The notes under the pieces were generated by a model, which saw only the letters and a program-made list of their open reading frames with translations, was not told the origin of the DNA and did no database searches. DNA of 50,512 nucleotides from Bacteroidota bacterium (GTDB lineage: Bacteria > Bacteroidota > Bacteroidia > Bacteroidales > Cfx3-03): contig JACAUB010000001.1 of the NCBI GenBank assembly GCA_013390605.1, positions 736,164 through 786,675 on the forward strand, given 5' to 3'. Positions within the stretch are counted from its first letter, which is position 1. The number at the start of each line of letters is the position of its first letter. The translations under genes and the position numbers were made by a program. Of the stretch, positions 1 through 7,236 are shown piece after piece.

Positions 1-558
1 AACACCAACCAATGAAACTTCATCACATAGTCGTTCCAATTCATCTTCTGTATGAACTTCAAGGATACTTTCCATGCCAAGCGAAGCCGCAATGCCAGCA
101 AATTTCTTCACCTCTTCGTTGGTGAGAATGGCTGCAATCAATAAAATGACATCAGCGCCTAATGCTCTTGCTTCATAGATTTGATATTCGTCGATAAAGA
201 AATCTTTTTGAAGCATTGGGCAGCTGTTATTCTGGCGAGCTATGCTGAAGTTGTCTAAAGATCCGCCAAAGTAACGGCTTTCGGTGAGTACTGAGAGGGC
301 AGATACGCCTGCAGCAGCATAGCTGGTAGTAATCCGGACTACATCTGCCTCTTTATTTATTACGCCCAGTGATGGTGAGTGTTGTTTAAATTCAGCGATT
401 ATTCCACTTGCACCTTCAGCAGAAAGTCGTTCACGAAGGGAAACAGGCTTTGTGGAAAAAGGAATGCATTGATGTATGAGGTCAATAGAATGACGTAAAC
501 TGCGTTCTTTTATTTCGATTCTTTTGAAATCGACTATTTCGGAGAGGATGGTGTTCAT
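1..558 (-). CDS. trpC: Indole-3-glycerol phosphate synthase, partial (C-terminus off the left edge)
   Basis: The N-terminal 186 codons are present. The protein converts carboxyphenylaminodeoxyribulose phosphate to indole-3-glycerol phosphate in cytoplasmic tryptophan synthesis. The reading starts MNTILSEIVDFKRIEIKERS and shows the family motifs EFKQHSPS (first catalytic lysine) near residue 70 and LQKDFFIDEYQI (second lysine), followed by ADVILLIAAIL, as in a (beta/alpha)8 barrel. The start ATG at 558 lies 14 bases downstream of the trpD stop, so it is translated from the same leftward trpEGDC transcript. The usual following genes (trpF, trpB, trpA) would lie to the left, outside the window. 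The call is secure; only the C-terminal third cannot be seen. Confidence 0.96.
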   Translation of the reverse strand, partial: MNTILSEIVDFKRIEIKERSLRHSIDLIHQCIPFSTKPVSLRERLSAEGASGIIAEFKQHSPSLGVINKEADVVRITTSYAAAGVSALSVLTESRYFGGSLDNFSIARQNNSCPMLQKDFFIDEYQIYEARALGADVILLIAAILTNEEVKKFAGIAASLGMESILEVHTEDELERLCDEVSLVGV

Positions 559-572
559 TCAAATAAGTATTA

Positions 573-1571
573 TTACTGATTACTCAGTTCGATTAATTTG
601 TTGAAGGCTAAAAGTGCCTTTCCTGAAAAGATTGATTCGTTTGTTAGCGCAAGACATTCGTCCAGACTTTTTTCGCGATGCATGACTTGTAACGCTAATG
701 CTGAATTTATATTTACAACAGAATTTTGAGCTTCGGTACCCTTTCCATTCAAAACATTCATGAAAATTTTAGATGCTTCATCAACAGTGTTGCCTCCAAA
801 AAGCTGTTCGGGAGTTAATGTTTTCTTACCTACTCCTTCAGGGGTTAATAATTCTTCACTGTTTTTTGTAATGACACGGAATGGGCTTGTCAGCGATATT
901 TCATCGTACCCATCGTTACTGTGGATGATGGAGTAGTTAGTAGAACCCAACTGATAAACATAATTATAAAGTCGTGCCAGTTCATGACTGTAAACGCCAA
1001 CCAACTGATTTTTTGGTTTTGAAGGGTTTACCATTGGTCCAAGCATATTAAAAAATGTTTTAACACCTAACTGACGTCGAATTCCGGCAACCTCTTTTAG
1101 TGCTGGGTTGAATAACGGAGCATGTAAAAAACAAATTCCGGCTTGATCAAGTTCTTTTTTAAATTGATCAGTATCGGTAGTAAAACGATAGCCTGCAAAT
1201 TCCAGTATGTTTGAAGAACCACAATTTGAGGATACACCGTAATTACCATGTTTGGCTACTTTCTCACCACAGCCAGCCAGAACGAAAGAACTTAGTGTCG
1301 AGATATTGAAGGTGTTGAAACCATCTCCACCGGTGCCACAAACATCGATGGTGTTAAAATCGCTCAGGTCGACATTAATACACAGGTTCAACAAGGCATC
1401 GCGGAATCCTTGTAATTCGTCTAACGTTACTGGCCTCATCATAAAGATAGTTAGGAATGAGGCAATCTGTGACCCAAAGTAATGACCAGCAGCAATATTT
1501 ATTAATACCTCTTCGGCTTCTGATCTGCTCAGTGTCTGGTATTGAAATAATCTGTTAAAAATAGCTTTCAT
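573..1571 (-). CDS. trpD: Anthranilate phosphoribosyltransferase
   Basis: Transfers phosphoribose from PRPP to anthranilate, the second step of tryptophan synthesis. The glycine-rich PRPP motif GTGGDGFNTFNIST is intact, followed by KHGNYGVSSNCGSSN and the conserved GVKTFFNMLGPMVNP, all standard for the family. I place the start at the ATG at 1571 (MKAIFNRLFQYQ), giving about 332 residues, the usual length. The frame is open upstream to 1676, but those extra residues would overlap the 3' end of trpG and do not resemble the family. An ATG three codons earlier, at 1580, is an alternative. It is the third gene of the leftward trp operon, directly after trpG and 14 bases before trpC. Confidence 0.95.
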   Translation of the reverse strand: MKAIFNRLFQYQTLSRSEAEEVLINIAAGHYFGSQIASFLTIFMMRPVTLDELQGFRDALLNLCINVDLSDFNTIDVCGTGGDGFNTFNISTLSSFVLAGCGEKVAKHGNYGVSSNCGSSNILEFAGYRFTTDTDQFKKELDQAGICFLHAPLFNPALKEVAGIRRQLGVKTFFNMLGPMVNPSKPKNQLVGVYSHELARLYNYVYQLGSTNYSIIHSNDGYDEISLTSPFRVITKNSEELLTPEGVGKKTLTPEQLFGGNTVDEASKIFMNVLNGKGTEAQNSVVNINSALALQVMHREKSLDECLALTNESIFSGKALLAFNKLIELSNQ

Positions 1572-1590
1572 TGATTCCATGTGTGATGTA

Positions 1591-2247
1591 TTAACAAAAT
1601 GTACCTGAGAATGCAGAAGGTGATGTAAAATTTGTATTGTCAGGCGAGGGTAAAATAGGGGCTCCGGTTGCTTCATTTGCTATGCCAAGCCAATTTGCCA
1701 AAATGATTTTGCCATGTTCAGTTAGAATAGACTCTGGATGAAATTGTAATCCCCTCACATCATAACGAGTATGTTTTATGCCCATCACCATTCCAGTTTC
1801 ATCAGTAGCCGTAACTTTTAAGGCTGATGGAATACTCTCTTTATCTAAAACCCACGAGTGGTAGCGTCCGGCTTTAAAGACAGGAGGTAGTCCATAGAAA
1901 AGTAACTCTGAAGGTTCGGTAACATGAATATCAGTTGCCACACCGTGATAAATTTGTTCCAGATTTACCAGTTTGGCTCCAAATACTTCGCCAATGGCTT
2001 GCATACCCAGACAGATACCCAGTATACTTTTCTCAGGAGCTAGCCGCTCAATTAATTCTTTCATAATTCCGGCTTCATCAGGAATGCCAGGACCCGGTGA
2101 AAGTACAATCCTGTCATACATTGCAGCCTCTTCAATTGTTATCATATCGTTTCGGGCAACTGTTACCTGTTCACCCGTAAGTTCTTCAAGGTAATGAACC
2201 AGATTGTAGGTGAATGAATCATAATTATCGAGAACCAGGATTTTCAT
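1591..2247 (-). CDS. trpG: Anthranilate synthase component II (glutamine amidotransferase)
   Basis: Class I glutamine amidotransferase subunit that supplies ammonia to TrpE for making anthranilate from chorismate. The sequence starts MKILVLDNYDSFTYNLVHYL, has the nucleophile motif GICLGMQAIGE (Cys), and the LQFHPESILT segment carrying the catalytic His-Glu pair. At 218 residues it is longer than the roughly 190 usual. The surplus is a C-terminal tail of about 25 residues after ILANWL, rich in Pro, Ser, Thr and Asn, without recognisable homology. The gene lies 82 bases downstream of trpE, and its stop is 10 to 20 bases before trpD. It is a separate polypeptide, not fused to TrpE or TrpD as in some bacteria. 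Confidence 0.96.
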   Translation of the reverse strand: MKILVLDNYDSFTYNLVHYLEELTGEQVTVARNDMITIEEAAMYDRIVLSPGPGIPDEAGIMKELIERLAPEKSILGICLGMQAIGEVFGAKLVNLEQIYHGVATDIHVTEPSELLFYGLPPVFKAGRYHSWVLDKESIPSALKVTATDETGMVMGIKHTRYDVRGLQFHPESILTEHGKIILANWLGIANEATGAPILPSPDNTNFTSPSAFSGTFC

Positions 2248-2329
2248 AGTTGATGATGTTTTAACTTGTTGGTTGTTTGTTAAATATTCAGCCCTTTGTT
2301 AATGAATTGGGAAATATGGACTGTATTGA

Positions 2330-3724
2330 TTAAATTGTACTGGCCATTTCAAGGGCAGATCTCAATGCCCCCAGTTTATTTTTGACCTCCTGTAGCTCAT
2401 TTTCTTCTACACTTTGGTCAACAATTCCGGCTCCTGCCTGAAAGTATAGTGTGTTGTTCTTGCTCATGAATGAACGAATAGTGATAGCATGAATAAGACT
2501 TCCATCGAATCCGATTTTGCCAATGGCGCCGCCATAGAAACTACGACGTGTAGGTTCGTATTTACTAATCAATTCGATAGCCATCACTTTGGGCGCACCC
2601 GAAAGTGTTCCGGCAGGAAACGTGTCTGCTAACAAACTTACCGGTGTTGCTCCATCAATCATATCGCCTGTAACCGTTGATACTAAATGTAGAACATGCG
2701 AAAATATCTGTACTTCTTTAAAAGAAGAGACTGTTACATTTCGGGCATGTCTGCTTAAATCGTTACGAGCTAAATCGACCAGCATAACATGTTCTGAGGA
2801 TTCTTTTGGATCAGCACAAAGTTTTTCAGCAAGTTGCAGATCAAGTTTGTCGTTTCCGGTTCTTTTATAAGTGCCGGCAATTGGGCTGATGGTTGCTTTT
2901 TTATCGTGAACCAGTATTTGGTGTTCTGGAGAAGATCCAAAGATTCGATAGTCGCCATAATCGAAAAAGAACATCCATGGAGATGGGTTGATATAACGGA
3001 GGCTTCTATATACATTGAATTCGTCGCCAGTAAATGATTGTTCGAACCGGCGTGATAATACAATTTGAAATACATCACCACGACGGCAATGTTTTTTTCC
3101 TTTTGCTACCAATTCCAGATAATCTTCATCTGTCATATTTGACGACTCATTGCCTTCTATTGCAAAAGGATAAGAGACGAGCCCGCTACTTAATAGCAGA
3201 CGTTCTAAATCATTCATTGATGAAGCTTCTCCCGGTAACAGATTTTCAACAAGAGTAGCCCTGTTTTGATGATGGTTAATTACAATCAGATATTTGTAAA
3301 AGTGATAGCGGATATCTGGAATGGATAACTCATCGGGATTTTCACTTAGTTTAATATTGTCAAATAATGCTGCAGATTCAAACCCAAGATATCCAAAAAT
3401 TCCATTGAAAGCAGATTCTTCATCTTGTTTCGGTACCAATGACCCACTAAACTCATGAAGAAGTCTGGTTACATGTTCCGGTCCTTCAATTGCCACTTCG
3501 TTTATTGCTTCGCCCGGCAGGTTGATTAGTGCCTTACCCTGTTGTACAATAAATCCGGCAATGGGTTGAAGACAGAGGTAAGAGAGACTTTGATCACCAC
3601 CATGATAATCGCCACTTTCTAGTAAAAGCGAACCTGGAAACCTGTCGCGAATTTTTAAATATAGCGCCACTGGTGTGATGGTGTCTGAAAGGAGTTGTTT
3701 GGTGTTTGTTTTGATGGTTTGCAT
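2330..3724 (-). CDS. trpE: Anthranilate synthase component I
   Basis: Chorismate-using subunit of anthranilate synthase, the committed and feedback-regulated step of tryptophan synthesis. The 464 residues show the N-terminal LLLESGDYHG segment (the LLES tryptophan-binding motif), then the chorismate-binding core: GDVFQIVLSRRF, FGSSPEH, ISPIAGTYKRTG, LVDLARNDLSRH, and the C-terminal FPAGTLSGAPKVMAIELI and YGGAIGKIGFDG. Length is normal for stand-alone TrpE. It is the first structural gene of the operon, 84 bases downstream of a Trp-rich leader peptide, with an intrinsic terminator in between. This arrangement means its expression is set by transcription attenuation. Confidence 0.97.
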   Translation of the reverse strand: MQTIKTNTKQLLSDTITPVALYLKIRDRFPGSLLLESGDYHGGDQSLSYLCLQPIAGFIVQQGKALINLPGEAINEVAIEGPEHVTRLLHEFSGSLVPKQDEESAFNGIFGYLGFESAALFDNIKLSENPDELSIPDIRYHFYKYLIVINHHQNRATLVENLLPGEASSMNDLERLLLSSGLVSYPFAIEGNESSNMTDEDYLELVAKGKKHCRRGDVFQIVLSRRFEQSFTGDEFNVYRSLRYINPSPWMFFFDYGDYRIFGSSPEHQILVHDKKATISPIAGTYKRTGNDKLDLQLAEKLCADPKESSEHVMLVDLARNDLSRHARNVTVSSFKEVQIFSHVLHLVSTVTGDMIDGATPVSLLADTFPAGTLSGAPKVMAIELISKYEPTRRSFYGGAIGKIGFDGSLIHAITIRSFMSKNNTLYFQAGAGIVDQSVEENELQEVKNKLGALRSALEMASTI

Positions 3725-3751
3725 GTCTGCTAAAATTTTTGGTGTTAAAAC

Positions 3752-3786
3752 AAAAAAGGCCTCTCGTGGTACGAAAGGCCTTTTTT
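3752..3786 (-). terminator. trp attenuator terminator hairpin
   Basis: An inverted repeat AAAAAAGGCCT / AGGCCTTTTTT (arms 3752-3762 and 3776-3786) continues past one mismatch into a further 4-bp stem (TCGT/ACGA) with a GGT loop. Read on the minus strand it is a GC-rich stem followed by six U residues. It lies between the leader peptide and the trpE start, so it is a Rho-independent terminator that can cut off the operon rather than an end-of-gene terminator. Confidence 0.92.
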
Positions 3787-3808
3787 AAAGGGGGCATAGC
3801 TCGTTAAC

Positions 3809-3868
3809 TCACGATATTTTCGTAAATATGAAGCGCCACCACCAATTATTTAGATTAAACTTGATCAT
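3809..3868 (-). CDS. trpL: trp operon leader peptide
   Basis: A 19-codon open frame reads MIKFNLNNWWWRFIFTKIS followed by TGA. It contains three consecutive TGG codons, the hallmark of ribosome-mediated trp attenuation. It lies directly upstream of the terminator hairpin and trpE, on the same strand, and downstream of a Bacteroidota-type promoter. By analogy with known trp leaders, ribosome stalling at the Trp codons when charged tRNA-Trp is scarce would favour an antiterminator and let transcription run into trpE. Possible alternative pairings exist: UCGUG at the end of the leader frame, or GUGGU within the Trp codons, could pair with bases in the upper stem of the terminator. Which is used cannot be settled by eye. 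Confidence 0.9.
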   Translation of the reverse strand: MIKFNLNNWWWRFIFTKIS

Positions 3869-3889
3869 TTTTGTGTTTTGTTGTTGCTG

Positions 3890-3916
3890 CAAATGTAAAC
3901 ACGGATTTAATACAAA
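3890..3916 (-). promoter_or_regulatory. Putative trp operon promoter (TAnnTTTG type)
   Basis: Minus-strand TACATTTG (3890-3897) matches the Bacteroidota -7 element TAnnTTTG. An upstream TTTG (3913-3916) could serve as the -33 element, although the 15-base spacing is shorter than the usual 19 or so. It lies 22 bases upstream of the leader peptide start. Confidence 0.6.
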
Positions 3917-3945
3917 TGTTAGTCGGGGGTAAAAAAAAATAAAAT

Positions 3946-4479
3946 TTAACCCTTTTTAAGTTGTTTGAGTAATTTTTTACTCTTTGATATTATTCCGGGA
4001 CTGGCTTCCGTTTGGATAGATTGGATAGATTCAATCAATTCATTCTTTAAATCAGGGATTTCTTTACAAACATTAAACAGAATTTGCATGGCGTGAACTC
4101 TAACAGCAATAGGTTCGTCGGCGGAGAGTAAAATCTTGAAACAATAATCGACAAAACTGCCTGTAATATCTTCGGGTAGAGGTTGAAGACTGATCATTTT
4201 TAGAAAATGACGTTTAATTCCATTCTTATTTGTTTTTTCTACTTGAATGATTAATTCGTTTAAAAAAGGATGAACCATTTCAGGTCTCTTGTCATTGATC
4301 TTTTCCATCGTCCAGGCAGCTCGCCATGATAATTCATCCTCGTTCTGAACAATCTCCCATAAATCGTTAATTAAATCAGGTTGCTGTACTATCCTATCAG
4401 CAATTTTATCAACATGATCGACCCAACTTGCGGCCTCAAAGAATGCAGATGTATGAAACAGGTGGTCTAATCCCGACAT
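3946..4479 (-). CDS. Hypothetical alpha-helical (HEAT/adaptin-like) protein
   Basis: I do not recognise a named family. The 177 residues form a run of predicted amphipathic helices with HEAT-like character: a SWRAAWTMEKIND helix pair, a stretch beginning VHPFLNELI, and IAVRVHAMQILFNVC. It ends in a lysine-rich tail (SKSKKLLKQLKKG). There is no signal peptide, so it is probably a cytoplasmic scaffold or adaptor. The frame is open to 4527, but the ATG at 4479 (MSGLDHLF) is preferred because a TAnnTTTG promoter element (4496-4503) lies just upstream and inside the longer reading. It is divergent from the next gene and downstream of neither operon. Confidence 0.75.
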   Translation of the reverse strand: MSGLDHLFHTSAFFEAASWVDHVDKIADRIVQQPDLINDLWEIVQNEDELSWRAAWTMEKINDKRPEMVHPFLNELIIQVEKTNKNGIKRHFLKMISLQPLPEDITGSFVDYCFKILLSADEPIAVRVHAMQILFNVCKEIPDLKNELIESIQSIQTEASPGIISKSKKLLKQLKKG

Positions 4480-4495
4480 GGTATTTCTTTTTATA

Positions 4496-4503
4496 CAAAG
4501 ATA
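4496..4503 (-). promoter_or_regulatory. Putative -7 promoter element for the HEAT-like gene
   Basis: Minus-strand TATCTTTG matches TAnnTTTG and sits 17 bases before the chosen ATG at 4479, implying a very short leader. No convincing -33 TTTG was found. Confidence 0.5.
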
Positions 4504-4531
4504 CAACTTCTCTTCTTTTATGAACAACAGC

Positions 4532-4539
4532 TAGATTTG
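4532..4539 (+). promoter_or_regulatory. Putative -7 promoter element for the YyaL-like gene
   Basis: TAGATTTG matches TAnnTTTG and lies 28 bases before the ATG at 4568. With the minus-strand element at 4496-4503 it makes a compact divergent promoter region. Confidence 0.45.
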
Positions 4540-4567
4540 CTTGTTATGAAGTTAGAATAGTTATATT

Positions 4568-6598
4568 ATGAATACAAACGGACATTCTACCAACAAACTG
4601 ATCAGTGAAACAAGTCCTTATCTGCTTCAACATGCTAACAATCCTGTCAATTGGCATCCATGGGGTGATGAGGCTTTTGCAAAGGCAAGGGCTGAAAATA
4701 AACCCTTACTAATTAGTATTGGTTATTCGGCTTGCCATTGGTGTCATGTGATGGAGAAAGAGTCGTTTACGAGTCTGCATGTAGCCTCGGTAATGAATAA
4801 ATATTTCGTTTGTATAAAGGTCGATCGTGAAGAACGGCCTGATATTGATCAGGTTTATATGGATGCTGTTCGATCATTGAATGGGACGGGTGGTTGGCCT
4901 CTTAATTGTTTTGCATTGCCTGATGGAAGACCATTCTGGGGTGGAACCTATTTCCCTTCTGATCAATGGATACAAATTTTAGAACGAATTAATTATCTAT
5001 GGCAAAACAAAAATACGGATCTCATCAGGCAGGCCGAAGCGGTTTCTGAAGGAATACAACAACAAGAATTGTACTCAGTTAGACCTGTCCGAAGAGATGA
5101 CTCTACAGAAGATATAACCGAAACATGGGAGAACTTAAAGAGAGGACTTGACTTTTTAAAGGGTGGTCTCAAAGGGTCTCCTAAATTTCCTATGCCAATT
5201 GTTCTATCCTATATGCTTCGTTATGCTGCTTATATCGGAAGATCTGGAGTGCTCGATCCTTTATGGGTTTCGTTAAACCGGATGGCTTGTGGCGGTATTT
5301 ATGATCAGATAGGTGGCGGTTTTTCAAGATACTCGGTTGATGAAAATTGGAAAGTTCCGCATTTTGAAAAGATGTTATATGATAATGCACAACTTGCATT
5401 GCTTTATACGGAAGGCTGGCAGATCTCTAAAAATGATTTCTATCGTACGATTGCTGAAGATACACTACAATTTGTAAATCGTGAATTAACATCTTCAGAA
5501 GGGGCTTTTTATTCGTCAATTGATGCCGATAGCGAGGGTGAAGAAGGAAAATATTATGTATGGACAGAAACAGAAATTCGCGAGGTCCTCGGAGCCGACG
5601 CTGATTTAATTATTCGATATTATGGAATAGGAGCAGAGGGTTATTGGGAAAATGATAATAACATCTTAGTCTCTAAAATAGATCTGGCGTCATTTCTAGT
5701 AGCAGAGGGTTTATCAGCTACAGATTGGAACGAGAAATTGAAGAAAGCTAACGCGTTATTGTTAGACCGACGTACGCTTAGAGTTCCTCCGGGTAAAGAT
5801 GATAAAGTGCTGGCTTCGTGGAATGCATTAATGCTTAAGTCTTTTTCAGAAGCTTCAATTGCATTTAACAATGACGATTACTTAAAAGTTGCTGAACGGA
5901 ATGCCCGGTTCCTTCTCACATATATGTCGGATGACCACGATAGACTTTTTCACTCCTGGCGAAATGGAACTGCCCGTATAAATGGATTTTTAGAAGATTA
6001 TGCTTTTGCTATTGATGCTTTTATCTCACTTTATCAAGCTACCTTTAACCTTGCGTATCTTAATCAGGCAATGAGATGGACACAGGTAGTGATTGACCAT
6101 TTTTATAATGAAGATCAAGGTATTTTCTATTTTACTTCAGATGAGGATGAACCATTAGTCGCCAGACGTTTTGAATTGCATGATGGTGTTACCCCTTCTC
6201 CTAATTCAGTAATGGCACGTTCGTTGGTGCGACTAGCTGTTTATTTTGAAAAAGGAAAATACAGAGAGAATGCACAACGTGCTCTGGATGTGCTGGGTGA
6301 TCTTCCATTACAGCATCCTTCCTCTTTTGCAAATTGGGCTGTATTAAGACTTGACTTAATGAAAGGACCATCTAGTGTGGTTTTTAATTTAGTTGATGGA
6401 TTGGAGCAACGGAAAAGAATTGGTACTTCATTTTTGCCTTTCGTAGCTCTGGCTGGTAATCATTTAGACCTTCCACTTACTTCTTATTATCGTGAAGTTA
6501 CGAAAACGGGGGTATTTATCTGTTCAGATAGGCAATGCTATCCGCCTGTTCAGTCTCCTAAAGAAATTTTATTATTACTTGATAGCTTTGAGAAGTAA
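4568..6598 (+). CDS. Thioredoxin-domain protein of the YyaL/SSP411 (DUF255) family
   Basis: The 676 residues begin with the family's Trx-like domain: [18 protein letters not shown], then the redox motif [14 protein letters not shown] (CxxC) around residues 55-65. The rest is an (alpha/alpha)-barrel-like region resembling six-hairpin sugar enzymes ([70 protein letters not shown]). Length and motif order match the family, found from bacteria to mammals (SPATA20). Its biochemical role is not established, although a redox-linked or sugar-epimerase-like function has been suggested. No signal peptide is present, so it is cytoplasmic. It is a single gene, divergent from the HEAT-like gene. Confidence 0.92.
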   Translation: MNTNGHSTNKLISETSPYLLQHANNPVNWHPWGDEAFAKARAENKPLLISIGYSACHWCHVMEKESFTSLHVASVMNKYFVCIKVDREERPDIDQVYMDAVRSLNGTGGWPLNCFALPDGRPFWGGTYFPSDQWIQILERINYLWQNKNTDLIRQAEAVSEGIQQQELYSVRPVRRDDSTEDITETWENLKRGLDFLKGGLKGSPKFPMPIVLSYMLRYAAYIGRSGVLDPLWVSLNRMACGGIYDQIGGGFSRYSVDENWKVPHFEKMLYDNAQLALLYTEGWQISKNDFYRTIAEDTLQFVNRELTSSEGAFYSSIDADSEGEEGKYYVWTETEIREVLGADADLIIRYYGIGAEGYWENDNNILVSKIDLASFLVAEGLSATDWNEKLKKANALLLDRRTLRVPPGKDDKVLASWNALMLKSFSEASIAFNNDDYLKVAERNARFLLTYMSDDHDRLFHSWRNGTARINGFLEDYAFAIDAFISLYQATFNLAYLNQAMRWTQVVIDHFYNEDQGIFYFTSDEDEPLVARRFELHDGVTPSPNSVMARSLVRLAVYFEKGKYRENAQRALDVLGDLPLQHPSSFANWAVLRLDLMKGPSSVVFNLVDGLEQRKRIGTSFLPFVALAGNHLDLPLTSYYREVTKTGVFICSDRQCYPPVQSPKEILLLLDSFEK

Positions 6599-6725
6599 TG
6601 TTTGACAACACCATTGTTCTATAAAAAGATATCAACAAAATTGATCATTTTTGGGAGTGTATGATTTTTTAAATTGTTCGTAATAAAATTTTATTAAAAC
6701 TAAGTGATAACCACTCATCCTTATT

Positions 6726-6733
6726 TACCTTTG
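6726..6733 (+). promoter_or_regulatory. Putative -7 promoter element for the FtsB/DivIC-like gene
   Basis: TACCTTTG matches TAnnTTTG and ends 19 bases before the ATG at 6753. No matching -33 TTTG was seen. Confidence 0.5.
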
Positions 6734-6752
6734 TAGGGTAAATTCATCACGT

Positions 6753-7058
6753 ATGTTTCGGAAGATATTCTCCATATTAAAAAATAAATTTGTTATTGTG
6801 CTGGTGTTGTTTGGGACATGGTTACTTATCTTCGATAAAAATAACGTGCTGCAACAAATCGAAGCAAAGCGTACGCTCCATCACTACCAACAAGAGAAAC
6901 AGTTTTATATTCAACAGATCAAGGCTGATAGTGAGGCGACATACGATCTGATGTCTGATACTGCGCATCTTCAAAAGTTTGCGCGAGAGAAATATTTTAT
7001 GAAGAAGGATAGCGAAGATGTCTTTATGATGATTCCTAAGGAGAAAAAAGAAAAATAG
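6753..7058 (+). CDS. Septum formation initiator family protein (FtsB/DivIC-like)
   Basis: A 101-residue bitopic membrane protein. There is a short cytoplasmic N-terminus (MFRKIFSILKNK), one membrane segment (FVIVLVLFGTWLLIF, about residues 13-27), then a periplasmic coiled-coil stretch (roughly residues 35-75) and the family's closing segment with KFAREKYFMKK followed by DVFMMIP. This layout is that of FtsB/DivIC, which joins FtsL and FtsQ in the divisome. It stands alone with its own promoter-like element. The family call is good. Whether to name it ftsB or divIC cannot be decided by eye. Confidence 0.88.
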   Translation: MFRKIFSILKNKFVIVLVLFGTWLLIFDKNNVLQQIEAKRTLHHYQQEKQFYIQQIKADSEATYDLMSDTAHLQKFAREKYFMKKDSEDVFMMIPKEKKEK

Positions 7059-7236
7059 TCAGACCTTCTCACCTTGATAAACTGGGATTCTGATAATAAG
7101 ATGATGCCGGTTTGTAATCTGCGCTAACCGTGGGTATCGTCATTGCGTTTGTAGGCGAAATCTGCGTATAGATAATCGTTATTAAAGGGATTTCTCTCTA
7201 AGGTCGAAACAGCTTGAGTAAAATGGCGAGATTGTA

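Noticed and set aside
1572..1676. Upstream extension of TrpD
   Set aside because: The extra residues overlap trpG and do not resemble the TrpD family, whose N-terminus fits the ATG at 1571.
7062..7236. Possible tRNA or small RNA between the FtsB-like gene and priA
   Set aside because: No cloverleaf, no TTCGA loop and no terminator hairpin were found.
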